From NCBI GenBank assembly GCA_023078555.1, contig CM041198.1, positions 7,673,836 through 7,737,835 of the forward strand: a stretch of DNA of 64,000 nucleotides, read 5' to 3'. The position numbers and the translations under genes are program-made. A model generated the notes under the pieces. The model ran no database searches and was not told where the DNA came from. It saw nothing but the letters and a program-made list of their open reading frames with translations. Positions 44,601 to 57,600 of the stretch are shown piece by piece. Numbering within the stretch: the stretch's first letter is position 1; every line of letters begins with the position of its first letter. The stretch is from Ulva prolifera (taxonomy: Eukaryota > Chlorophyta > Ulvophyceae > Ulvales > Ulvaceae).

Positions 44601-46712
44601 ACAGGCGCCCGCCTTGGCTCCTGCTGGAGCGTCAGTCATTGCGCTTGGCTTGCTGATTGCCGCAGCGCCTACGTCGGTGTCTTCAGCCTTAATAAGTACC
44701 TTGCCATCGGCATTTGCGATGGGGTTCTGCACAGCTCGGGCGGCAAGGTGTGTGGGGGTGACCATAATACGGTCGTCATCCGAGTCTGGGGGGCTTGCAG
44801 GCCTGCATGGCGCGGCCGAGGCTTCAGCGAAACAGAATCAGCAGGCGTCAGGGCGGCATCTGAAGACTCATCAATTGACAACAGCAGCCTGCACTGAAGG
44901 GCTCCAATTCTGCAAATGCGCCACAGCAGCAGGATCAGCCAGCGTCGCAGCATGCCTGCAAAAGCCCTCAAAACAGTGCTGGGGCATCTCCAGGCACACC
45001 AAGAATTGCAAAGGTAAGGAGTGAGCCCGCCCCCTCACCTATCCTCCCCGAAGGAGGCCAATACGTTGGCGTGCACCTTTCGCTCTGCACCCCGGGCCAG
45101 TGATTACCAGGTCAAGCGCCGCACCGTTTCTGCTGCAGGCTTCTCATGCCACCCGCCTGCGGGCTGCGTGTCACAGCGGTGGCGGCAGGCGGCGCCGCGG
45201 CGGCCGAGAACCTCCGCGGGGTCGCCTGCTTCCGCCGCGGGGTCGGCGATCGTCTATCCCGCGCCGCTCGCAAGAGCCCGGCATGTGACCCACCGGGCGG
45301 TGGCGCGCCTGCAGCCATGGGTGAACCTCCTCCAGCTGCAGCCCCCCCCACACCCGCAGCAGACTTCCGAGGCTGCCCATTGGGGACGTCCCGTTTCTTC
45401 TGTGTCTGCCGCGCTGCGCGCGCGCAGCCCGCAGCGGACGGGGCTGGTGCGGGCTCTCCTCGCTGGCGGCAGCCACTGTCCGGGGGCCGCGCAGAGTCTG
45501 GCCTGGCTGGATCCTGGCCGGAGGAGCGTGCGGGGGAGGGCCTGCTAGCAGCGGCCAAGCTGCCGGGTGCCACGCCAGCCCCTCCATTCTGGGGCTCTGC
45601 TGTGCTCACGGCTCGAGGCCTCTTCTTGCCTGCTTTATGTTGGCCAGGTGCGGTGGCGATGGGATCGCACCGGCCTGTCGCAGGGCCGGTCGTGTGGGCT
45701 GCAACAGGACAGAGGTCGTCGGCGGTTGCTTCTGCAGCAGTCGCCTTCGGGGTGTGCGGCACTCGGGCTGTGGATTTGTGCTGCTTGTGACTTGTGGCCT
45801 TCTGCTTCTTCCCTGTGCTGTGTGTAGGGAGGGCATCAGAGCCAGATGTAACATGTGCTCGCTTGCGCTTCTTAGCCTCATGCTGGTCTGTTGTGCGTTT
45901 TGGGGCTGCGATGACGTCGTTGCTGGCTTCCGCAGGAGCCTTCAAACAAATGTTCTGCAAATCTCTTGACAGTGAACGTATTGAACACAGTATTTTCAAA
46001 CAGATCACAGGCGTGAGGCAGCACACCTGTGCAGGCTCTGGCTCTGCATTGACAGTCCGGACAGAATCACGAGCGGCTTTTGGTTTCTTAGATGTCCTTG
46101 GAATAGCTGCACATGCAGATGACAGCGTTGTGGACGGCACTGTTGGTATTTTTCACCGATCGCTGTGAATCATGTCCACCTCTCATCGCTGTGCATGCAC
46201 CGGGACGAGCAGGCACTTGAACAGCAGACACTTGCACCGTGTGTTTCAACTCCCAGGAAAGCATGTGAGAAGCGACAGCGGATTTCATGCCGGCGCCGTT
46301 CATCAGACCTAGCAATGGCTGCTACAGTGTGTTCCAGCTGGAGGCAACATTCATGCGCATGCGCAGTGGTTGTTCGACCACACCTTCGTGCCCATTGCCC
46401 TGAACAGTCTTGCTTGCTATCTGCGGTTCGGATGGGATGTACTTTTTCAGGAGCTTCTTCAGTGCCCTGGAACCAGCTCAGTGTCAAGCTGGACACTGAG
46501 GCGGTACCTAAGAAGCAGGCTGAATGAACGTACCTTTCAGTCACAGAAGATTCCCTGAGAAACGCTCTAGCTTCTTTTTTGCTTGACGCAAGCCCTTGCT
46601 GTTTGGCGAGCCTGCTTGCAATTCCAATAACCTGCGACCATTGCGTGTCCGTTGCGATGTCGTCTCCAATGACGACAGAACGCCAGCGCTGTGAATTGGA
46701 GGGTAGCGTCAT
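41659..46712 (-). CDS. Reb1/TTF1-type Myb DNA-binding protein (957 aa)
   Basis: Nine exons agree in phase throughout (2874 nt): 46712-46534, 46308-46238, 46106-46027, 45939-45125, 44802-43896, 43557-43273, 42923-42693, 42398-42282 and 41847-41659. Residues 110-680 are low-complexity Lys/Ala/Pro with nuclear localisation signals (EAKKRKRAH, GKKQK). The C-terminal third holds the Myb-like array. It opens TGPFSKAEDKAMLEVLRDFA, then QALPMRSYNAVATRLTRL. RGQWDGAEDKALRARHAALG follows with WAEIGRALGRSGQACRDRWR. Then come GAWSREECDLLVDIVSAM, LNWDAIAAAHGSRNSVQCYE and ALVRKRWNSMKRSVPDWRN. This order is that of Reb1, TTF1 and DMTF1, which bind DNA at Pol I terminators and some promoters. A rDNA-termination role is inferred, not shown. 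ATG 46712 is the best start, but an upstream exon is possible. A 52-residue unit is duplicated in the linker. Confidence 0.8.
44136..44447 (-). repeat. 156-bp coding tandem duplication in the Myb protein
   Basis: Two adjacent 52-codon units (44447-44292 and 44291-44136) encode related Lys/Ala-rich stretches. The first begins QDKADCKTGAKADGKAGATT and the second QDKTDSTTGAKADAKARATT. Both continue AKASAKT and SGKP. The frame is kept, so this is an in-frame expansion of a disordered linker. Confidence 0.8.
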
Positions 46713-48477
46713 AGCTACAGCAGCACACCTGCTTGCTTGCGGGTTTGGATGTATCACGTTGCGTCGCGCCTTCACCAGCCAAAGTTTTGCATGCTTCTTT
46801 CAAAAGTGTTCGCTCTCGGCCTTGCATCATCAACAACGCCAAGTATCCACCAGGCCGTCAGAACACATCAACATATCTCTGAGATTTTGCATGGCTGCAC
46901 GTGAAATCACGGAATACACGGTAATGCTGCAACATCGACGATCATACTCCATAGCTCTGCGGCACTGTGCGTGAACGGAGACAACACGCGCTAGCAGTAA
47001 GCCCAAATTTCAGCCACGGCTGCATTCAATGGTTGTAGGTGTTCATGGAACAATGACGCGTAAGTCTCGGACATTGCGTACATACGTGTTCTGTGTTAGC
47101 GATGTGCCCAAAGACACAGTCGACGTCAGCGGCGGCCTGTGGCCCCTTGCATGGCCAGAGGTAGAGTCCTACGTGACTGACGCAGGAATTGCTCTGATTG
47201 CTCTTTGATGCAGGCTACAAACGGCAACATGCAGGGCGAGGTGGTGCTTGCCGACAGGCGATGTTCTGTGCTAGCAATACTCAGTCCTGATACATGGCCC
47301 GGTCTTCAATGGTCAGGCACATGGCCACGAAGGAATGTGGCATTGCCAATAGCGTCGCCGGTCAAAGCACCTTCAGGTTTCGCATTCTATTACAGTAAAG
47401 CGGAAATGCTTGTGGTGCCGTGTAGCATGCCTCGAAGTCTGACAGCTGCAGTCCCTGACATACACATGCCTTGCAATCTCATCAACACATGCCTTGCAGT
47501 CAATTGAACTCATACAACCTGTGATCAGGTTAGCTTCCGAAGCATGTTCCAGTTCTGTGTGCTGAGAAGATCATCATGCCAAGGACGCGTACATTGCAGT
47601 ACACACGATCCAGTGTTTCTGTCCACCTTGCTTGGTGAAGCATAGTCAAATGCCACATGATGCGCATGGCAAACGTGCCACAGACACAATGTGTGAAGAC
47701 CTCTGATCGCAAAAATGAGCGCATATGTGTGTTTTTGAGCGCTGTGGTTGGTTCCTGAGAGTGTGCGGCTGGAATGCCCAACGTGGCGCTGAAGGATACA
47801 ACAGCTTTCATCACCCTAGACGTGCTGTCGCCCATCTGAACCTGACACTCTAAACTTACGAACATCTCCTTAAGCATAGTACAACAAGGCCACCGACAGA
47901 TGCATGTGGGTCAATCTGTGCGTGCATTTAGCACCGACAAATTCAGAAGATGTGATGCATTAATGATCAGGGTCACATCGATTTGTACGAAAGGCACATG
48001 GCGAGTCTCCACTGCATGAAGCTTCTGATGTACAGGACGTACAGCACTTCAGCGGACAGAATCGCCCGTGTTTTTGCAGCAGCAGAGCTGCATCATATTG
48101 GCTAGTTCTCCCACCGTCGCTGACCGTGTTCATGCCGCCATTCTCATGCAGACTGAGGCACGCAGCCACCGCACCAACACCGCACCGACCACAGGCTCAC
48201 GGACAGCACTGAGCTCTGACGCCACTCGAAAGGCACTTACGAGAAAGCAGGGCATCAAAGTGCCACGCCAGGCTTTGAGTGAAATGCCACTACCATGCGA
48301 AGAAAGCACTACCTCAAAGACAGAGGCCCGAAACATTCCCTGCTACGCCATAGCTAGCACTCACACACCATCCACACAGGCTCACGAAACCAGCTGACAC
48401 CAGCCACGCAGAGGACACACATACACACACGTGCACAGCAGTGCACGCTTCACAGAGCGGTCACTCCCAGGATCTGC
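46713..48477. other. Intergenic / unresolved region
   Basis: Contains short protein-like frames only. On the plus strand, 47053-47208 gives a 51-codon ORF from ATG (CVSDVPKDTVDVSGGLWPLA). On the minus strand, a frame ending at 47911 reads VPFVQIDVTLIINASHLLNL, reminiscent of the Hsp70 substrate-binding strand. A minus ATG at 47877 (MLKEMF) is followed at once by a perfect GTAAGT donor. I could not link these into a gene. Confidence 0.3.
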
Positions 48478-51400
48478 CTACACCCGCCGCATCGATCTTC
48501 CCCGGCCGGCGTTTGCTCCGGTGGAAGGGCGGGAGCGCTGGGGGCCGCGGCCACCGCCGGCACCAGGCGGGCCGCCGGGGTCCGCGCCACCAGGAGGGCG
48601 CGGGCCGCGGCCCGGCCGCTTCATCGGCGCGTGCTGCCACTGCGCAGCCGCGCCGCCTGCTGCCGCCGGCCCCCGGTGGCTGCCGCCGCGCGCGCCGTTC
48701 AGTGGCCCCGCGCTCGGCTGGAACCACTGCTCTTGCGCCGGAGCCGGGGCTGACGTCGGCCGGAACCACTGGCCCCCTGCGCCGCCGGCAGCAGCGGCGC
48801 CGCCGCCCGGCGGAATCGCCGCGGGGCCGTGTGGATGCGCACGTGGTGCTGCAGCACTGTCGAGGCGGGTGTTGCCGAAGCCTGCGTGGCCAGGGGGCCG
48901 TGTGCGGGCTGGGGGCCCGGCCGGCGTGCTCAACGGGCCACGGGCATGGGTGTGCTTCTGCCACTCTTCCTTGATGGACGCAAACACAGCCGGGCTTGAC
49001 TGCTCCAGCCCCCTGATGGCGGCGATATGCTTCTGCACAAAGAAACCCAAATGCGAGTCGAGCAAAGTCAACGCACATGTAATTCATACGTGAGTGCCCA
49101 TCCCACGCTGTGCGCCATGTCATGCCAGGTGCAACAGCCGGGTGCAAGACACAAGCAAGGCACCGCATGATGCCAATGCCGCATGAAGCAGGCAAGTAAG
49201 GGTCTAAACAAATATGCCTTCTAGATTGCTTGCTGCATGCAGCTTCGACGCTGACACAATCAGATTCCGGATCGGGAGAGGGCGTGCCAATGAGAGCACG
49301 AACATGCACACACCTTGATCTCTTTCACCACCTGCCCGATCGTCCGCCGGTCCTGCCGCACGGCCCGCTCTGTCATGCACAGCGCCAGCGACGTCAGCAG
49401 CTGCGGAGCGGCCGGTGGCTCCGCACAGGGTGCCAGCGTCACCCCGCCTCCGGGCAGCGACACGGCGCGCCCGGCTCGCAGCGGGTGCCGCCGCCGCGCT
49501 TGCGCGATCTCCTTTGCCCACTCTGCGCACGCCGGCGCCCGCGAGTACGTCCGCATCGCCTCCTCTAGCCACGGCCGGCTGTGAAGCGCCGCCAGCACCT
49601 CCGGGGCAGCATCGTACGCAACCCCCGCCCCCATACCAGCATCCCCGCCTGTGGACAGCTGTGCTGGGCCCCGCGCAGAGCTCGCTGCCGCCAGCTGCCC
49701 CCCGCCGGCCTCCGGCGCGACCGCTGCGGCAGCCGCCATCGCTGAAGCTGCGAGCTTCACGAGCGCACACTCTGCGGCCTTCGGCCCACCTTTGGCTGGA
49801 GCTTCCCCCCGCATCCCAAGTTCCCCCTCCTCTGCCGCGGTGGCATCCGCCATCTCCACATCGGCCGCGCCCTCCTCGCCCTCCTCCGCGTCCTCCTCCG
49901 GCGGCTTGTGCTCATCCACCTGCTGCACAGGGCCGTCGCCGACCGGGCCCGGGGCGTCACCTGAAGCCGCGGCGGCGGCTGTTACAGTGACGCCGTTCAT
50001 GGGGGCGGCGCCATCAGCGGCCGTCGCACAGACGGCCCCGGAGTCGTGCTGTGCACGCTGTGCCAGCACAGCTTCAATGTCGGCCTGGATGGCAGACATC
50101 TCCCGCGCCCGCATCGCGTGACTCCACCGCACCGACGCCCGCTTCACATGCCGAAGCAGGCCGTGCACCTGCCGAGGGCCCTCCCCGCCGGTAGGCGCAT
50201 GCGCAGGCGCACCAGGGCGCTCTGCATCTGTGACGCCGCCGCCCCCACCAGCGCTTCTCAGGCGCGCGATGTCCGCATGCAGCTGCTGCCGCAACCCGCT
50301 AACACTCGCCATGTCTGCGCGCATGGCCGCGACAGCAGCGCCGCTGCGCAGCCCCGCGCCGTCGGCCACCGCCGCAGCGGCGCCCGCAAACACGCGCAGC
50401 GTGCCGCCGACGCGCTGCAGCAGCGTCCCCGGCCGCAGCGGCCGCTCCGCGGCGCCGCCCGCCGACCGCTCCAGGACCGCCGGGATGTCGTGGAGGGTGA
50501 CTGCGAGGTCTGCCGGCTGTGCAGGCGGCACGGCGGCCGCGGCGGATGGCTCGCGCTTGAGGGACGCCAGCCTTGGCAGGGCACACGGCCGGAACAAAGC
50601 GCGCTGCGCGTCCTGCTCCGGCAGAGGTGCTGCGGCAGGAGGCGCGGACAGGGCCGTGTGCGCAGCGGGCGTGGCGCCGGATGTGAGCCGCAGCGGGTAG
50701 ACGCGCAGCACTGCAGCAGCAGCACAGGCCTCAGGGACAGGCTAGGAATTCGACTGGACCGTGGCAGCATCCGTCCGGCAGTGCGTATGCATGCACGCGG
50801 TTGAGGGCAGGGATGGTGATGCAACATTGACAGCCACATGGATCCATCACATGGTTCGGCACTGATGCGGCATGGGTGCAAACACGGAACACCCCTCGGC
50901 CCAGCCGGAAGTACCGAGGCTTGCAAGAAAACCAGAGACCAGGAATGGACGCAGCCCAACAGTGGCGGGAGGCGCACTCCACTCTGGCGGGTCGCCATGA
51001 GGTGTCAGGCGCAGCGCGGAGGCGGGCAGCGGAGGGCGGCCAGCCTGCCACTCCCCGTGCGCCCCGCCGCTCTCGCGCCGCGGGTCCCGTGACGCGTCTA
51101 GCCGCACACCGGCAGCACCGGCGGCAGCGTCACCGTCAGCCGTGGCAGGCGGCTGCATCTCGAACGGCAGCGCCGGCTGCACCCAGCATGCAGCTGTCAG
51201 AACCTGGCTCGGGGAGAGTGCCGCTCGGATATGAGTCACAATGCGCTGGGGCAGGGCCCCACGGGGTAGGCGAGACGCTGGGCCACACGGCAACAGACAA
51301 CACTGTCGCATTGTCCAGACGCTCTGACAGCAGATCCTAAACTGCGCATGGTGTCGCCGCACCTGTCGCTGCCTGCGTCAAGGGCAGATACATGCCTGTG

Positions 51401-54400
51401 GGGGGGCTCGCCACCTTGACAGGGAGCAATGCTCACCCGCGGGCGCAAATGAAACGTGCATGACGCACTGAACCGCAGCACCATTCCCCACAGCTGTGCA
51501 TGGAGGCACATCGCGCATGAAGGGGCCGACGCACCAGAGGGTCACTCTCGTGCTGCCGCGGCGGGCTCGCGCGAGGCGCGGCGGCCGGGGTGGGGGCCTC
51601 GGCAGGAGGCGCTGCGGCCGCCACAGGGCTGTACGGCGGCAGCTGCTCACCATGCGGAGGCGACATCATGAACGCCTGCTGCTGTGAGCTGTGGCGCCAG
51701 CTGTGCACAAACGGCGGCACCTCCGTCTCCTCAAAGCCATACTCCCGGTGCCGGCTCGTCTCACCGATCGCCTTCTCCCAATATGACCTACACACCCTTG
51801 AGTCGTACGCTGTGGCATACACTGTGGTACACTGCGATACACTGCGATACATCGTTTGGGCGAGTAACAGCATGGCCAAAGCGGCGTGCACGGGCGGACG
51901 CGCAACATGTTCTGTTACAGCCCGGGCAGCCGGCATTGTGCATTGCGCAACGCTGTTGTTTTGCAAGAGCCCATGGAAGGTGTCCAAAACTCATGCGCCT
52001 TAAGCCCAGGAAGAGTGCGCAAGACAGCACGAATGAACGGAGCGCCGCACCGGAAGGCGTGCTCCACATTGATGTCGTGGTTGCCCTGCCGCACAAACGC
52101 GGCGGGGTTGCGCAGGTCGATGCCGCAGTACGACGCAAAGTGGGCAACGAGCGAGTCGCCCGCGGCGTACCGCTGCGCCCACGACGCCGACGTCGGCGGC
52201 GCCGCGGGGTCGGCGGAGCTCGCCGGCGGCTCAAACGCGACGAGCACGTCGCCCATCACCGCGCGCACCGGCTCGCCGAGCTGTGCCGCCTGGCGGATCG
52301 GGTGCAGCGGGGGGACCTCCGAGCCCGGAGCCACAAAGTGCGGCTCCACCGGCGGCGGCGACTCGGGCGGAGGCGGTGCAGGAGCCAGGGGTGGGTCCCG
52401 AGGGGCAGAGTGGAGGAAGTGGCCGTGCATGGCTGCCTGTGATCCATACGGGTCAAAGGCTGGGTCTGCCGATGGGTGCATGTATGCGGCGTGGGGGGCG
52501 GGAGGGGAGTGCGGCGGTGGCGCGTCATCAGGTGGAGGAGGCGGGGGAGCGCGCAGCCGTGGCGGATGTGCCATGCCACCCGGGGGGGCACCGCGCTGCC
52601 GCATGTCCGCGCTGGAATGCCTGCACAGCGTATTCGAGCTCGGAGCCTGCCACGTCAGCATCCCATGACACCTCGGCGTGATCTGCAGAGAGGAGGGACG
52701 GGCACAACCCCTCAGACACAGTATGTAGGGGCATGAACAGGAGAGGAGGCCACGCACCGGTAGTGTGCAAGCGGACGCTGGTCTCCATGCCACATGCCAT
52801 GCGCAGGCTCCGCATGCCTGCCAGCATCGCCCGGGTCCCCGCTTGGCAGGGGCGGCCGGAGCGGGCCGCTAGCAGACCTGCCTGGGGGGCCATGCAGCCC
52901 CGGGACGACCTGCATTACGTCCGAGCCCGGCCCTGCCAGCGGCAGCGGTGGCGATGGCGGCCGGGCCAGCTGCGGCGGCGCGGCCGCCAGCATCGCGTCC
53001 TTCCGCCGCGCCAGCCGCGCCTGCTCGGCCATCCGCGCGGCCTGAGCTTGCATGTCCGCGAGCTCCATGTCGTGGTTGTGTGTGTGCTCCACAGGCCCCA
53101 TGTCAGGCCTCGGCTCCCCTATGCTGCTCTGCAGGTGCGCCGCTGCGGGAGGCTCCGCGGGGGGCCCCGGGTCAGCGCTCAATCCGCGACCCAGTGCCGG
53201 AGCTTCAGCGTCTGGGGAGAAGCGGCGGCTGTCAGCAGCCGCCAGACGCCCCGCGCCGTCGTGCCCGTCTCGCCGCTTGTGTGCTGGCGGGGCTGAGGCG
53301 TCCGCGCCATGCTCGCCGTCACTGCTGTCCCGCTGGCGCTTGCGGCCAGCATTGTCGGCCCTGTCGCCGCCTTGCCGGTCGCTGTGCTCTCTACCGCGCT
53401 CCCGCGCCTCCCCATCTTCTCGCAGCCCTGCCGCTGGCCCCGCCCCATCGCTCCGGCGGTGCTCCCCGCCATGACGAGGCCCATCCCGCGGCCCGTCCCG
53501 CAGGTCACGAGTGTCTCTCCCGTTGCGACTATCTCGCCCCTCTCGCCGGGCAGGATCGCGCCGGCCATCTCCACCCCTTCCCTCGTCGACACTGTGCCGG
53601 CGGTCCCAATCGCGGGGGCCGTCCCGCGCAAAGCCCCGTCCCCGGTCGTCTTGGAAGCCCCCACCGTGCCGCCCACCTTGACCTCGCGCATCATACAGCG
53701 GCCCCCGACTATCCGTAGGGCCACGGCCGTCGTACGGAGGTGGACCCCGCCCATCCAGCGGAGGACCCCGCATGACATGCGGCAGGGCTCGGCCATCAGA
53801 AGGTGGGCCCCGTCCTTCATGCGATGGGCCCCGGCCATCAAACGACGGCGGCCCGCGGCCGTCGCGGCGCCCGCTATCCCAGGCCGGGCGCTCTCGGACC
53901 CCACGGTCACCACCACGGCCCCCGTGGAGTCTGTCGCGCTCGGCGTGAGCGGGCCAGCGTTGAGCATTGCGGTCGCGGGGGCGGTCGCCGCGGTCAGACG
54001 CACTCCGAGAGTGCTCCCATGACCCCGATTCTCGGCCCAAATCACGAGGCGGCGGCTCTCTGCGTTCACGGTCAGAGTCACGGTCCCGCCAGCGGTCGTG
54101 ACGCATGTGTATCTCTTCATACTCCCGGTCACTGATGCGGCGCCGGCTGTTGTCACGGTCTTTGGAGCGGTCAGAGCCCGCATGGCTTGCGGGGTGGCTG
54201 GGCGAATGGCCGCGGTCCCCGCCGCGATGCGAGTCATGTGGGGGAGATGGGGTACGCCTGCCTGCTGACGCGTTCTGAGAGCGGTGCCGATGCTGCTGAC
54301 CACCGGCGCCGTTGTGGTCAGGAGACTTCTCGGACAGGCTACGGCGTGGGTGCCGCTCTGCCGTAGTTGGGCGGCTGGTGGGGTGTCGAGAGGAATGCGG

Positions 54401-54642
54401 TCGAGCTTTTGGGCCACTGGGCTCACGGCGGACGATTGGGGCTCGAGGAGCAAATCCTTGATCAGGGCTTTGCTGAGCTCGGGAGGAGCTTCGAGCGTGT
54501 GGCTGGGAGCCAGGGGCTGCTTGGTCAACCTCGCCGTTGGGAGAATCGGGAGCTGGGTTGCGTCGATGCAACGGGCGAATGCTCAGTTCCCTGATTTCTC
54601 CAGCTGACTCTGAGCTGCTTTCGACCCTCAGATTCAGCCCAC
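48478..54642 (-). CDS. Large Arg/Asp-rich and Pro-rich nuclear-type protein of unknown function (5' incomplete)
   Basis: The C-terminal exons join cleanly: ...-51991, 51787-51535, 51176-50978, 50710-49314 and 49032-48478. The N-terminal exon (from an acceptor at 54642) encodes several hundred residues of RD/RS/RG-rich sequence (DRDSDRERREPPPRDLGRES) and RGPP repeats, typical of RNA-processing or transcription proteins. Then come a small ordered-looking piece (LAGMRSLRMACGMETSVRLH, 52758 side, and HAEVSWDADVAGSELEYAVQ after 52682) and a Pro-rich linker. Two more ordered pieces follow: AQRYAAGDSLVAHFASYCGI and SYWEKAIGETSRHREYGFEE. The 1397-nt exon contains helical segments ending ALCMTERAVRQDRRTIGQVV, and the C-terminus is RGG/Pro-rich. 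Joins between 52,930 and 52,440 are unresolved because three frames are used there. I recognise no named family. ATG 54939 with a GT at about 54914 could supply the first exon. Confidence 0.6.
53690..53860 (-). repeat. Coding RGPP repeats in the large Arg/Asp-rich protein
   Basis: About eight imperfect units of the form DGRGPP follow one another: FDGRGPSHEGRGPPSDGR, then MRGPPLDGRGPPPYDGRGP. Units vary in length, so this is a repetitive disordered tract rather than a strict tandem array. Confidence 0.7.
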
Positions 54643-57600
54643 CTGTGCCGCACCAAGCGTCGTAAGGCTCAGGAATTCAGCATGCAGACTGAAATAGCGA
54701 TTTGTTTGCAGAGTTCCGCCACGTGACGTCGCATGGACACTGAAATGTCTGGATGAACACTGTGGGCTGGCTATAAGCTGCACAGTTGCTACTCCAGACA
54801 TCGCGCAGAGCCAAGAGCATTCCCAATACAGCAGAAGTAAACACTTCTTCATCTTAATGCCTGGCTGCACCGACGGCTTCGTCAACAAATCGCCGGAGGC
54901 CAAGTTGGCTGGACCAGCGATCGCCCAAGCCCTCGGCATGGGCCAAATACCAGGCGAACCACAGATTAAATGATAGGAACCTTAAGTACGATGTCTAGGC
55001 CAGCAAAGTTGGCCATCTTTCAGAAGTGGCCGCGCCTTGAATGCAATCAGACGTCACTACAGCCGAAGACGCCAATAATCCCAAGCGGATGGCCCAATAT
55101 GCACTGTTTAGCTAGCTATAGACAGTACGTTAAGGCGATGTGAGTTGCGATACGCGCATGAAGAACTGGGATTGAGAGTGGGCGACGCCGAGAGCGCTAC
55201 TCCGCACCTGCCATGTCGATGGGCTGAAGGAAATACTTGGAATAAATCACATATCACGTATCCTCATTGAATTGTGCGCGACAGCTGTGCAACGGCGCCA
55301 CGACACCACGCAGAAGTGCTGCAGAGCCGGAATAAACACAGCTAAATTAGCTGTGCTGAAACAAGGCTTCTACGCTCATCATGCGGGCTTAATTGATGCT
55401 GTGGTGCGACGCAAGGCAGTTTACAGCCAGCTGCGTCTGTTCCGAATGCACGCGCTCTTCCGCGCTTTGCAACAGGCTTGGCTATTGTTCGGCAACAGTA
55501 CGGCGACATACGACGCCAGTCAAGGTAAACCTCAGCAGCACATACATCTGTGGCAAGAGCAGCTGGGCACTGTGTCCGGCGTGATTGCTCCTTCATGTTG
55601 ATGCTATGCAGGGTGTTCAGTCTTCGGTCGAAGAGACGACGTGGGCATGAAGCACTTTTGCCCTTCGAGCTGTGATCAACAGCTTAACAGGAGCCTCGAT
55701 AAATTGAAGACGTTTCTGCAGTTCGGCTTTACTTTGTTGTGCATGGCTTGCACAATTTCAGTTCGTAAGCGCCACTAACCTGTGGGTGCAGCGACGCTAG
55801 GTGTAGATGCTGCAATGCCAGCAGATTGCACTCCAGCCAACAATTAGACCCAAAGTTGATTAGCATGACATTTTCCAACTGAGGTGGTGGCCGTCGGCGC
55901 AGATGCGTATGCTCGACCCTCGCCTTGGGTCCAGGGCCTCGGCCAAGCTCCGTGGACAATACCAAGGGCGAAACACAGACGATAGAAAGCATCTGAACCA
56001 CTTGGCCAGATTGTCACTGAGGCTCAGATTGCTTACACATGCAGCCATCGGCGGTCTGTTGTATAACACAAAGATGTGAAGCCAGCCTCCGCATCAGTGT
56101 TCCAGACCTGTTTGACAGCACCCCTAGGCTGGTGCGTAGACACATAGAGCCAAGAACGACATCTAGGGACAACCATGGAGTTATGTCGGCTGCAGATCAT
56201 CGGGAAGGGCTATTTGACATGGGCACTGAGGCATGCTTGATATAAAAAAGAGCAGTTGGCTTACGTCTTCTGCACAAGCCTCGACGCCTGGTGGTGTAGA
56301 CGGCCTGTGCCGCGTATTTCCAGGCGTTCGCGAGCCGGACGTTCTTGCTGCTTGTGAGAATGTGCGCCTGGCACCTCGCCGCGGGCGTGATTAAGGGAAG
56401 GTTTGAAGGTCCTCTGCAGCAGTGCTGTGGACGCCCACTTCTCTTGACAAATGAATCCACAACAGCTGTCAGCATCCTCAATGCAGCGTTGCAGGTGTCA
56501 TCGTACATGAGACAAGGAAGCCGCACGTTCATCCGCCAGCGCATATAACATGCTGCCTGTGGAGCTGTCGGGCGCTGGTGCAGCAGGCGTACAGTGCAGC
56601 AGGTGCCCCCCCTCGCCGCAGCTGTATGCTCGAGCAGTGCTTGACAACGGCCTTATTTCTAACGTCTGGCGTGGTCTTGTTTGGGCCGCGTCCGCAGTTC
56701 CTTGGCCCAATCCCAAGCAGCTGTGCCACACTGTGTACAGCTGCTCTGTGCGCTTGTACAAGCACGGCAGTCACATCTTCATGTCTGCACCCCTGCATGA
56801 TCGCAGCTCAGCGAGCAGAACTCACCAGATGTACGCACATGCAGTGGGATGTGTGGGCCATGTTCATGCCTCACGTTCAACGATATTGTGGCCATTGGCG
56901 CTGAGACTGAGCAACGCCGTAGTCCACCAATTCCGTGTATTGGTCAAGGCCCCAGGTGCAGCGTCTTTCGAATCAGAATCGAAACTCTTCATTACATAAG
57001 GTGGATGTTTGTATGGATTTAGTGTGGGTGAATGTGATGTGGATGTGATACGAATGTGATGAATGTGTGTGATGGTACAGCGGTCGGAGTTTGTCCCGTG
57101 CAATGCCAGCCTTGGCGCAGAGCAGCGTCGAGGGGGCTGTTTGTGTTTGTTTGCGTTGCTGTTTGACAACGGTGAAGTGCTCATGCACCATGGATCTTTG
57201 GTTCGTGCAGCCGGCACGCCCTCACGAGAATTGAGCCTGCGATCACTGGCATCGAAGCTCGAGGCTGGCAATGCAGTGGTATGGCCGCTACACCACTGGA
57301 ATGCCACATAGAGGCTGGTAGAGACAGCAGTCTGTGATATATCACTCAGAAACATCCGTCATGCATCAGTGTTGATCTGGCATGGGCGATTGGGCCGGCT
57401 CCTGTATACATATATGGGGTGCTACTGTGTACAGCTACTTTTCACAGCATACCCACGCGTTGTCCAAGCCAATCAAGCCTTGTTGTGCATGCATGCAGGT
57501 GGACACTGAATCTGCGTACGTGGACATCCGCCAGGATCTGGGGCCCTCAGTGCGTCACGACCAGGCTAGATGTGCTCACGAGTGCTCTGCCAGATGCTGT

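Noticed and set aside
45146-45790. 214-codon plus-strand open frame
   Set aside because: The minus strand here is an exon of the Myb protein with nuclear localisation signals and good splice phases; the plus frame is its shadow.
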